NCBI GenBank assembly: GCA_937141995.1
Contig: CAKZQX010000931.1
Span: 1 to 5,334, forward strand
Length of the DNA stretch: 5,334 nucleotides
DNA from: an uncultured Chloroflexaceae bacterium
GTDB lineage: Bacteria; Chloroflexota; Chloroflexia; Chloroflexales; Chloroflexaceae
Reading direction: 5' to 3'
The notes under the pieces were generated by a model. The model made no database searches. It was given only the letters and a program-made list of their open reading frames with translations, and was not told the DNA's origin. Positions within the stretch are counted from its first letter, which is position 1; the number at the start of each line of letters is the position of its first letter. Below, in pieces: positions 1-5,334 of this stretch. The position numbers and the translations under genes were made by a program.

Positions 1-891
1 GCCCACCTGCCACTCCCGCAGGTGCGCAAACAGGGCCGACGCGCGCCAGATCTGGGGAAAGCCGCCCACGTCACGCACATTCCCGGCGGAGAATTCCGGG
101 GCCAGCACAAACGGACAGGCATAGACCTCGCCCACCGGGTCCACGCAGCAGACGATCCGCCCTGCGCCGCACATATTCAGACCGTCGAGCGGCTGCCCAT
201 AGGCCGACAGATGGAAGAAGGAGTCGCCCGTCAGCACATCGGGATGCGCCAGCAGCCAGTCGTAGAGCGCGCGGTTCTGCGCATGCGTCGGGCGCATGGC
301 TTCCCAGACATCCACCCCACGCCCGGAGGGTCGCAACCGGGTCAGGCGCAGTTCGCCGCCATGATCGGTCGCCAGGGCGTAGAGATCATCCAGTTCATGC
401 ATGTTCTGCCGGGTGACAACCGCGTTGATCTTGAAGACCACATCGCGCGCCGCCAGCCGGACGATGGCCCGCCGGGCGCGCTGGAATGAGCCAGTCCCGC
501 GCACCGGGTCGTTAGTCTCCGGCGTGGCACCATCAAGGCTGATCTGCACATCGAGATAATCACGGGAAGCGATCCAGTCGGCGGCGGCATCGTCGATCAG
601 GGTGCCGTTGGTGCTAAACTTCACCCCGATGCCGCGATCCAGCGCGTAGTTCATCAACTCGAAGAAGTCGGGCCGGCTCATCGGCTCACCCCCGCCCACA
701 TTAATATAGAAGACCTTCATCGCAGCCCAGGCATCGATCAACGCGCGCGCCTCCGCCGTGGTTAGCTCATCGGGGCGCTGCTGCCCGGAGGAGGAGAGAC
801 AATGCACACAGCGCAGGTTGCAGCCGTAGGTCAACTCCCAGGTCAGACAGATGGGCGCGTCCAGTCCCTGCCGAAATATCTCATAACTCAA
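1..891 (-). CDS. mftC: Mycofactocin radical-SAM maturase MftC (3' end beyond window)
   Basis: Radical-SAM/SPASM enzyme of mycofactocin synthesis. From family knowledge, MftC uses SAM and iron-sulfur clusters to decarboxylate the C-terminal Tyr of the MftA peptide and then form a Val-Tyr crosslink, with MftB as peptide chaperone. The 297 visible residues read without a stop from a TTG start. The radical-SAM cluster motif CxxxCxxC is at Cys24, Cys28 and Cys31, inside TWELTYGCNLRCVHCLSSSG. The SAM-contacting GGGEP is at 66-70, followed by VKFSTNG (90-96) and VQISLDGAT (115-123). SPASM-region cysteines appear at 241, 248, 249 and 259 (MCGAGRIVCC, YACPF). These blocks match MftC specifically rather than PqqE or other SPASM enzymes. 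The family is about 390 residues, so roughly the last quarter, with the remaining SPASM cysteines, is missing. An in-frame TGA lies shortly upstream and no ATG is available near the N-terminus, so TTG at 891-889 behind a strong Shine-Dalgarno is the best start. It follows mftM after a 228-nt gap filled by a repeat element. Confidence 0.93.
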   Translation of the reverse strand, partial: MSYEIFRQGLDAPICLTWELTYGCNLRCVHCLSSSGQQRPDELTTAEARALIDAWAAMKVFYINVGGGEPMSRPDFFELMNYALDRGIGVKFSTNGTLIDDAAADWIASRDYLDVQISLDGATPETNDPVRGTGSFQRARRAIVRLAARDVVFKINAVVTRQNMHELDDLYALATDHGGELRLTRLRPSGRGVDVWEAMRPTHAQNRALYDWLLAHPDVLTGDSFFHLSAYGQPLDGLNMCGAGRIVCCVDPVGEVYACPFVLAPEFSAGNVRDVGGFPQIWRASALFAHLREWQVG

Positions 892-896
892 GCCAG

Positions 897-902
897 ACCT
901 CC
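897..902 (-). promoter_or_regulatory. Shine-Dalgarno fixing the TTG start of mftC
   Basis: On the minus strand this reads GGAGGT, five bases before the TTG at 891-889. It is the strongest ribosome-binding match in the window, and it supports the non-ATG start, since the nearest ATG (884-882) is in another frame. Confidence 0.75.
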
Positions 903-1009
903 AGTATGTTATCAATCATTCTTGCCACGACCTACGCGGTGGACCTTCAAACCAGCAGTTTCATCTCGTTAACGGCACATTCCGCCTGCGGCAGCAAGGT
1001 GCTTTTTTC

Positions 1010-1058
1010 TTGGTTTCCCAAAAAATTTGCATAACGTGCAAATTTTTTGGGAAACCAA
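1010..1058. repeat. Perfect 22-bp inverted repeat with 5-nt loop
   Basis: The left arm is 1010-1031, the loop TAACG is 1032-1036 and the right arm is 1037-1058. All 22 pairs match. Each arm runs from TTGG at the outside through CCC and a six-base A or T run to TTGCA at the loop. Transcribed from either strand it would give a very stable hairpin. No T-run follows it in the direction of the operon (GAAAAAAGC comes next), so it is not a standard intrinsic terminator, although the internal U-run of the inner stem could act weakly. It lies inside repeat copy A and nearly coincides with the segment copy B lacks. It could be a nested small palindromic element, an mRNA processing or stability hairpin between mftM and mftC, or a protein-binding palindrome. 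Confidence 0.85.
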
Positions 1059-1074
1059 TGGTCTCTTCCGCCCT

Positions 1075-1099
1075 GCCGGAGGCGATATTCGCTTCCGGC
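1075..1099. repeat. Imperfect hairpin, 11 bp stem with 3-nt loop
   Basis: GCCGGA (1075-1080) pairs with TCCGGC (1094-1099), and GCGA (1082-1085) with TCGC (1089-1092), around the loop TAT. The only defect is a G/T position (1081 and 1093). It belongs to copy A of the repeat. The matching part of copy B keeps the outer CGGA/TCCG but not the inner stem, so the fold is not conserved between copies. Confidence 0.5.
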
Positions 1100-1119
1100 G
1101 CACGATCACGTAAGTTAGA

Positions 1120-2025
1120 TTATTTATCAACTAAGAGCCAGCCACCGTGAAACTCGAAATAGCGACAGTGCGGACTCAGTTCGCGGCCCAACGCCAGCAG
1201 GCGCTCCTGGTCAAACACCTGCAGATGCCCAAAGCGCGGGTCGGGCGTCTCTTCCAGCGGCACACTGATGATTAGCCGCTGGTTCGTCCGTTGCCAGAGC
1301 TGCTCCACCGCCAACCAGGTCTGCGCCGGCGGCAGATGCTCCAGCAGATGGATCGCGGTAACGGTATCAAACGTCCCCAACCGCGCGCTATCCGCCGCGA
1401 GAATATCCGCAACCGCAAAGCTGACATGGGAAAACTGCCGGCCGGCCGCATAACCGTTCGCCAGCCGGATCAGCGCATAATCCAGGTCGCAACCAACGAT
1501 GCGGGTCAGCTTCTCACTGCCGTCACACAGATCAAACAGCAGATCCGAGCGCGCAAACAGCAGCGGTAGGAAGCCAAAGCAGGTGCCCGCGTCGAGCAGG
1601 CTGTGGCCCAGCGTCAACTGCATCACTTGCCGATAGATCGCCCCAAAGGGCGCGATAAAATCATGCCCGACCGTGTCGGACACGCGGGCCAGCGCCGCCA
1701 GAGTGTTATCGTAGAAGCGCCACCAGGCGCGCTGCTCACTCTGATCGGTTGAGCGCACAATCGCGCCCACCAGATGCTCAAAATCGGCCTGCCGGTCGGT
1801 GCCGAGCAGTGGCAGCAACTCATTGGCCACAAAATAGCCGACATTGTTATCAATCGCCCACGCCGCAAAGTGGTGGACCAGCACCAACTCCGGTTCCAGT
1901 TCCGGGTCAACCGACTCCAGTTGGTACAGGGCGAAATGCTCGCTCGCCGCCAGTGGATCACCGCGCTGTGCCAGGCACTCGATCAGGTAGGCATGCCGGT
2001 TATAGGATAGGGTCAAGGGATTCAT
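1120..2025 (-). CDS. mftM: Mycofactocin oligosaccharide methyltransferase MftM
   Basis: SAM-dependent class I methyltransferase of 301 residues. From family knowledge, MftM adds a 2-O-methyl group to a glucose of the oligo-glucose chain on mycofactocin, giving methylmycofactocins. The N-terminal 140 residues form a helical extension typical of this family rather than of generic methyltransferases. The Rossmann part starts with LLDAGTCFGFLPLL (143-156, the SAM-binding glycine loop). It continues with an acidic residue in GCDLD (178-182), VADIL (205-209), AIHLLEHL (224-231) and SVPLEETPDPRFGH (254-267), and ends with HGGWLLV (293-299). The CFGFLPLL, HLLEHL, VPxE...GH and HGGWL signatures are what I remember of MftM. 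The start lies 3 nt past the TAA of the VWA gene with only a weak ribosome-binding site, so translation is probably coupled. Its place beside mftC supports the call. The alternative is an unrelated small-molecule or sugar methyltransferase. Confidence 0.82.
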   Translation of the reverse strand: MNPLTLSYNRHAYLIECLAQRGDPLAASEHFALYQLESVDPELEPELVLVHHFAAWAIDNNVGYFVANELLPLLGTDRQADFEHLVGAIVRSTDQSEQRAWWRFYDNTLAALARVSDTVGHDFIAPFGAIYRQVMQLTLGHSLLDAGTCFGFLPLLFARSDLLFDLCDGSEKLTRIVGCDLDYALIRLANGYAAGRQFSHVSFAVADILAADSARLGTFDTVTAIHLLEHLPPAQTWLAVEQLWQRTNQRLIISVPLEETPDPRFGHLQVFDQERLLALGRELSPHCRYFEFHGGWLLVDK

Positions 2026-2028
2026 AGT

Positions 2029-3501
2029 TTATCTGCTTAACATACGGCCCAGATCCGCCGCCACTTCGCCCAACTGATCCAGGTTGCGGACCACCTCAAC
2101 CCGGTGGCAGATCGGCGCATAGGTAGGCATATCCGAGCCGGCCAGTTGCCAGGCACCCCGCGCCTCGGGGGTCAGCCAGATCAGTTGCCGGGCACGGCGG
2201 CGTAGTGCTTCCAGCACCCAGGCGTTGGGCGGGTTGCGATTGCCCCGGGCATCGCCCAGGATCAGCACCGTGGTGCGCGACGTGATTGCCCCGCGATACT
2301 GCTCGTAGAAGCTCTCCAATGCGCGTCCATAGTTGCTGTTGGCGTCAGGATCGATCACCGCCCCGCTAAAGACCTGCCCGATCGCTGTGTCAAGCGGCAG
2401 GCGTTCGAACAGCGCACTCACCTCGGCCAGATCACTCACAAAAACAAAACTGCGCACCCGTGTGAAGAGCGCCTGCAGACTGTAGAGCAGATGCAGCATA
2501 AAGCGCGCGGTATGGCGCACCGAGAGGCTGATATCACAGATCACCACCAGCCGTGGGCGCTCATCCTGGCGGCGGGCCAGCACCGGCACAAAGGGAATAC
2601 CGTCATACTTCATGCTGCTGCGGATCGTCTGCGCGACATTGATCCGCCCGGTGTAGTCCACGGTGCGGCGGTGCGCCAGCGCCCCGCGCATCTGACGCCC
2701 CAGGCGCTGGATGATCTCGGCCATTGCGCGCTGTTCTTCCTCGGTGAAGCGGTAGTCATACCCGCTCTGGTCCGCCGGATCATCCTGATGCTGTGGCAAA
2801 TTGCTGCGTAGATAGCTCGCCACCAGCGCGGGCAACTGCGCCTGCAGCGCATCGATCTGGCTGGTCAGTTGAGCCAGCAGATCCGCATCAATGTCGAGTG
2901 CTTGCAGATCATCCAGCAGTTCCGCAATCGCATTCCGGACCAGATCCAGGTCAATCTCGGCCAGCGCCTGCTCCAGGCTGAGGGTGCCCGGCTGTGCGCC
3001 CGGCGGCGCGGCGCGGCTCTGTACCTGGTAGACCGGCTTGAGCGCCTCGTCCAGTTGCTCCTGGCTGCGCTGCAAAACCAGTTGCTGCGCCAGGGCCGCG
3101 AAGTTGATGCCATCGGGATCATGCGCCGGGTTGAACATCTCGCCCAGTTTTATCGGGTCAAACGTCACATCAGCCGGTATCGGAGCGTCCTCCTGCTCCG
3201 AGCCGGGCCGATCTTCCCCCTGCCCCCACTCCAGATTGAGCAGTTGCTCTGCATCCGCTTGTTCCGGCACGATAGCCCGCCGGAAATGGGGCAAGCGGAA
3301 GAAGATATCAAACTGTTCATCAAAGAGCGGAATATCCCGGGTATCCTTGATCAGTGTACTGCAAAGAACCGCACGCACCGTCTCCCGATCAACAAGCCCG
3401 GCATGCGCCAGCGCCCGTAGCGCGTCCATCGTTTCCGAGGGCGCAATCGCCAGGCCACTCCGCTTGAGCCGCGTAACAAACCGGGTGATAACGCTGTCCA
3501 T
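2029..3501 (-). CDS. CoxE-like VWA-domain protein, partner of the MoxR ATPase
   Basis: 490-residue protein of the VWA/CoxE-like family with no signal peptide or membrane segment, so it is expected to be cytosolic. The N-terminal part (1-90) is helical and carries LFDEQFDIFF (59-68), as in CoxE-type proteins. An acidic, proline-containing linker (about 91-130) and a leucine-rich helical stretch (175-232) follow. The VWA domain covers about 315-490: VVICDISLSV holds the metal-site motif DxSxS as DISLS (323-327), then FVFVSDLAEVSALF (352-365), NSNYGRALESF (388-398), LILGDARGN (413-421) and RQLIWLTPE (438-446). In CoxE, CbbO and NorD proteins the VWA domain docks the MoxR-type ATPase on a metallo-enzyme target. 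Here the target is plausibly the upstream methanol dehydrogenase (inference). The ATG at 3501 is preceded by GAGGAGAAG (3519-3511) with a 9-nt spacer. The gene sits 171 nt after moxR, with repeat copy B between, and 3 nt before mftM. Confidence 0.85.
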   Translation of the reverse strand: MDSVITRFVTRLKRSGLAIAPSETMDALRALAHAGLVDRETVRAVLCSTLIKDTRDIPLFDEQFDIFFRLPHFRRAIVPEQADAEQLLNLEWGQGEDRPGSEQEDAPIPADVTFDPIKLGEMFNPAHDPDGINFAALAQQLVLQRSQEQLDEALKPVYQVQSRAAPPGAQPGTLSLEQALAEIDLDLVRNAIAELLDDLQALDIDADLLAQLTSQIDALQAQLPALVASYLRSNLPQHQDDPADQSGYDYRFTEEEQRAMAEIIQRLGRQMRGALAHRRTVDYTGRINVAQTIRSSMKYDGIPFVPVLARRQDERPRLVVICDISLSVRHTARFMLHLLYSLQALFTRVRSFVFVSDLAEVSALFERLPLDTAIGQVFSGAVIDPDANSNYGRALESFYEQYRGAITSRTTVLILGDARGNRNPPNAWVLEALRRRARQLIWLTPEARGAWQLAGSDMPTYAPICHRVEVVRNLDQLGEVAADLGRMLSR

Positions 3502-3538
3502 AGGGTCGATCTTCTCCTCAACCTCAACTCAATGATAC

Positions 3539-3669
3539 GCGTTACGCGGTCCTTCCCCCGGAAGTTGATCGCGCCTCCGACAGGGCGGAAGATGCCATTC
3601 TTTACTGCCGCAGGCGCAGCCAGCATTCGGGTTTGTCAACAGGCTGAAACAAGACGCACCGCGTAACGC
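3539..3669 (-). repeat. MITE-like element, copy B, with 12-bp terminal inverted repeats
   Basis: Element of 131 nt in the gap between moxR and the VWA gene, bounded by the perfect 12-bp inverted repeat GCGTTACGCGGT (3539-3550) and ACCGCGTAACGC (3658-3669). Read on the minus strand it is collinear with copy A: TACGCGGTG at 3665-3657, GCCTGCGGCAG at 3615-3605, and the 42-nt conserved block at 3599-3558. It encodes no transposase and I see no clear target-site duplication. It starts 3 nt after the moxR stop codon and ends about 20 nt before the VWA gene's ribosome-binding site, so it disturbs neither gene. The perfect ends suggest it is better preserved than copy A. An intergenic repeat with an RNA-level role is the alternative. 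Confidence 0.7.
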
Positions 3670-3672
3670 CCG

Positions 3673-4716
3673 TCAACGGGATGTCTCATCCCGGCGCGAA
3701 CTGAAGTACGCGCCCTCGTGCTGCCGGTAGCGCTCCTGCTGTTGTTGCAACTCCAGATTGTCGGCACGCCGGCTGCTGTGTACCTCCAGCGTGGCCGGAT
3801 CGGCCCCTTCCAGGAGCGACGGCAACTGCGCACTGACCCGCGCCACATCGCGCTCATACTTGAGAATCAATTGCAGCGTCTCCTCAACCAACTCCCGATT
3901 GAGGTTGTCGGCATTCAGCAGAACCAGCGCCTGTGCCCAGTCCAGCGTCTCGCTGATGCTCGGCGCTTTGCGCAGATCGAGCGAGCGCAGGCGGCGGATG
4001 AAGCCGACGACATCACGCGCCAGCGCTTCGCCAATCTCCGGCACCTTCAACTGGACAATTTGCAGTTCGCGCTCCTCACCGGGATAGCCGATTGCCAGAT
4101 GCAGACAGCGCCGCTTGAGCGCATCGCTCAGTTCGCGCGTGTCGTTACTGGTGATGATCACAAACGGGGCAGCCTGCGCGACAATCGTGCCAATCTCCGG
4201 GATGCTGACCTGGAAGTCGCTCAACACCTCCAGCAGGAACGCCTCAAACTGCTCTTCGGCGCGGTCAATCTCATCAATCAGGAGCACCACCGGATCGGGT
4301 GAGGCGATGGCCTGCAAGACCGGGCGGCGCACAATAAAATGCTCCGAGAAGAAGACATCATCATAGCGGCGGATCTGCGCGACCGCGTCATGTAGATCGT
4401 CAACGCCTTCCAGCACCCGGCTGATCTTATCGCGCAAGATCTGGGTGTAGAGCAGTTGCTTGCCATACTCCCACTCGTAGAGCGACCGGGCCTCGTCCAG
4501 GCCGCCGTAGCACTGCAGGCGAATCAGTTGCCGCCCAAGCGACTGAGCGGCGACCTTCGCCAGTTCGGTTTTGCCGACGCCCGCCGGGCCTTCGATCAGG
4601 ATGGGTTTGCGCAGCTTCAGCGCCAGGAACACCACCGTTGCCAGCTTCCGGTCAGCGATGTACTGCTGTGCCTGAAGCTGATCAATCACCTGGTCAATCG
4701 AATCAAACACGGGCAT
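3673..4716 (-). CDS. MoxR-family AAA+ ATPase (CoxD-like)
   Basis: Complete 347-residue cytosolic AAA+ ATPase of the MoxR group, closest in feel to the CoxD branch. Visible motifs in order are Walker A GPAGVGKT (43-50), Walker B VVLLIDEID (143-151), sensor 1 ITSND (188-192), an arginine-finger region LKRRC (200-204) and the C-terminal helical-lid motif RKAPSISETLDW (249-260). The N-terminus (VIDQL...YIADRKLATVVFLALKL) aligns with the usual start of the family, so it is full length. The last 50 residues are polar, rich in Gln and Arg, and low in recognisable structure. MoxR ATPases work as hexamers with a VWA protein to insert or reactivate metal centres in partner enzymes. The VWA partner is the next gene, and mdo lies 66 nt upstream. 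The ATG at 4716 has only a tightly spaced AAGG before it, so initiation may be weak or depend on the hairpin upstream. The substrate is not shown by the sequence. Confidence 0.9.
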   Translation of the reverse strand: MPVFDSIDQVIDQLQAQQYIADRKLATVVFLALKLRKPILIEGPAGVGKTELAKVAAQSLGRQLIRLQCYGGLDEARSLYEWEYGKQLLYTQILRDKISRVLEGVDDLHDAVAQIRRYDDVFFSEHFIVRRPVLQAIASPDPVVLLIDEIDRAEEQFEAFLLEVLSDFQVSIPEIGTIVAQAAPFVIITSNDTRELSDALKRRCLHLAIGYPGEERELQIVQLKVPEIGEALARDVVGFIRRLRSLDLRKAPSISETLDWAQALVLLNADNLNRELVEETLQLILKYERDVARVSAQLPSLLEGADPATLEVHSSRRADNLELQQQQERYRQHEGAYFSSRRDETSR

Positions 4717-4728
4717 ATCCTTGTTAGA

Positions 4729-4761
4729 CGGGCGCGTTCTCCTTCTCCCGAAACGCGCCCG
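4729..4761 (-). promoter_or_regulatory. Intercistronic GC-rich hairpin between mdo and moxR
   Basis: CGGGCGCGTT (4729-4738) pairs perfectly with AACGCGCCCG (4752-4761), a 10-bp stem with a 13-nt loop. In the transcript the loop is purine-rich and contains GGAGAAGGAG, which resembles a ribosome-binding site, but it ends about 22 nt before the moxR ATG, too far for normal use. No U-run follows the stem, so it is not a clear intrinsic terminator. A hairpin here could protect the mdo message from 3' decay and lower moxR expression relative to mdo (inference). Confidence 0.55.
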
Positions 4762-4782
4762 CCCGATTATCGGTTCCTGACC

Positions 4783-5334
4783 TTACCGCCGCGATTCGCG
4801 CCGCGCGCCGTGGAAGCCGCCCTCGTAGTAGGAGCCGGTCATTGCATGCGCGACAACCGGACGTACCGCCTCAAAGGTCACTTCCATCGGGTTGCCGGGG
4901 GTTGAGCCGTCACCCAGGACATGCTTGGAGACCCGATCAATGTCCCGCTCGTCGCCGACGATGCGCGGGCCGCCCCAGGACTCATACTTGCCCTTGCCCA
5001 TGCGGGTCTTGCTGTACTCGCCGACGCTCTGGAAGTTGGGCGGAATACCCACATCCTTCGAGAGCTGAATGGCCGCTTCAACCGCACGCTCCGCCGCCGC
5101 AACATCGCTCAGACCCTCAACCGGTACGCCCATGGCGCGGGCAATGTCGCGGTAGCGGCGATAGTTCGCCGGCAGGTTGAACTCCCAGACGCGCGGCAGG
5201 GCAATGGCGTTGTTCAGGCCGTGGTGGCTGTCGTAGAAGGCGCTGGTGGCATGCGAGATCGAGTGGATAATCCCCAGACCACCGCTGTTGAACGCCTGTG
5301 CGCCGATATACTGCGCCCAGACCAGATTGCTCCA
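4783..5334 (-). CDS. mdo: NDMA-dependent methanol dehydrogenase, C-terminal part (start beyond window)
   Basis: The last 183 residues of an iron-family (group III) alcohol dehydrogenase, open to the window edge. The metal-binding signature reads GIIHSISHATSAFYDSHHG. Counting from the edge, His24, His28 and His38 match the spacing of the conserved histidines of this family (His263, His267 and His277 in FucO), and His24 and His38 are the expected metal ligands. The flanking text (QYIGAQAFNSGGLG, LNNAIALPRVWEFN, HVLGDGSTPGNPMEVTFEAVRPVV) matches the actinobacterial methanol:NDMA oxidoreductases (MDO/MNO), which keep a tightly bound nicotinamide and are linked to mycofactocin. The family is about 420 residues, so more than half, with the nucleotide-binding domain, is missing. 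The tail after VRPVV is basic and diverged. Methanol or another short alcohol is the expected substrate, but it cannot be fixed from this part. Formaldehyde dismutase-like or propanediol dehydrogenase-like relatives are alternatives. Confidence 0.87.
   Translation of the reverse strand, partial: WSNLVWAQYIGAQAFNSGGLGIIHSISHATSAFYDSHHGLNNAIALPRVWEFNLPANYRRYRDIARAMGVPVEGLSDVAAAERAVEAAIQLSKDVGIPPNFQSVGEYSKTRMGKGKYESWGGPRIVGDERDIDRVSKHVLGDGSTPGNPMEVTFEAVRPVVAHAMTGSYYEGGFHGARRESRR

Larger units (their letters stand above)
929..1116 (+). repeat. MITE-like element, copy A, interrupted by a palindrome
   Basis: This non-coding stretch fills most of the gap between mftM and mftC. It is collinear with copy B at 3539-3669 read on the opposite strand. 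Shared blocks are TACGCGGTG (933-941), GCCTGCGGCAG (984-994) and a 42-nt block at 1057-1098 with 34 matches by eye. The distance between the starts of the first two blocks is 51 here and 50 in B. The tail from the last block to the end arm is 6 nt here and 7 in B. The terminal arms (929-940 and 1105-1116) are degenerate inverted repeats, about 8 of 12 positions. The copy is 188 nt long against 131 nt for B, the difference being the 57-nt palindromic segment at 1000-1056. No transposase is encoded, so it would be a non-autonomous element. Its identity as a mobile element is inference. Confidence 0.65.

Noticed and set aside
22..489. Open frame of 155 codons on the plus strand
   Set aside because: It lies antisense inside mftC, whose motifs are unmistakable on the minus strand. 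Long antisense frames are expected in GC-rich coding DNA.
1010..1058. Intrinsic terminator between mftM and mftC
   Set aside because: The stem is perfect but is followed by an A-rich run in the operon direction and by no T-run on the plus side. The canonical stem plus U-tract is absent in both directions.
1066..1098. Both repeat copies translate to a similar peptide, FRPAGGDIRFR and FRPVGGAINFR, hinting at a conserved small protein
   Set aside because: The differences between copies fall at first and second codon positions as well as third, and copy A meets a stop soon after. This is simply the DNA repeat read in one frame.
892..1119. Hidden mftA precursor gene upstream of mftC
   Set aside because: I looked on the minus strand for a short frame ending in a CGVY-type tail and found none. 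The gap is accounted for by the repeat and hairpins.
892..1119. Sigma70-type promoter for mftC
   Set aside because: TTGAAG and GATAAC-like hexamers exist on the minus strand but not at an acceptable spacing, so no promoter is called.
2869..3420. Open frame of 183 codons on the plus strand
   Set aside because: It is antisense to the VWA gene and has no motif of its own.
3351..3626. Minus-strand frame of 91 codons that begins in the moxR-VWA gap and overlaps the VWA start
   Set aside because: Its first third is a translation of repeat copy B and the rest is out of frame with the VWA gene. No ribosome-binding site or family match is visible.
3718..4302. Open frame of 194 codons on the plus strand
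   Set aside because: It is antisense to the MoxR ATPase, contains no recognisable domain, and the minus-strand frame carries all the AAA+ motifs.

Overview
All five genes lie on the minus strand and read as one row, in transcription order (right to left): the 3' part of an NDMA-dependent methanol dehydrogenase gene (mdo), a MoxR-family AAA+ ATPase, a CoxE-like VWA protein, the mycofactocin oligosaccharide methyltransferase mftM, and the 5' three quarters of the mycofactocin radical-SAM maturase mftC. The first and last genes run off the window. I identified families from remembered motifs and overall sequence similarity, without any database search.

The genes fit one theme. Mycofactocin is a ribosomally derived redox cofactor. 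MftC carries out the early chemistry on the MftA precursor peptide, and MftM methylates the sugar chain later attached to the cofactor. MDO-type iron-family alcohol dehydrogenases are the usual mycofactocin clients, because their nicotinamide stays bound and must be reoxidised in place. A MoxR ATPase with a CoxE-like VWA partner is the classic architecture of metallo-enzyme activation or maturation machines (CoxD/CoxE, CbbQ/CbbO, NorQ/NorD). Its place directly behind mdo suggests, as inference only, that the pair matures or reactivates the dehydrogenase.

The intergenic DNA is the less ordinary part. The gap between moxR and the VWA gene (3539-3669) and the gap between mftM and mftC (929-1116) hold two diverged copies, in opposite orientation, of the same short element with terminal inverted repeats, resembling a MITE. 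The mftM/mftC copy is longer by exactly 57 nt, and the extra stretch holds almost all of a perfect 22-bp inverted repeat with a 5-nt loop. The mdo-moxR gap holds a 10-bp GC-rich hairpin.

The organism is a fairly GC-rich bacterium that makes mycofactocin. The gene set is best known from Actinobacteria and also occurs in Chloroflexota. I lean towards Chloroflexota or a similar lineage from the general look of the sequence, with low confidence. I see no rRNA, tRNA, CRISPR array, transposase gene, mftA or mftB in the window.
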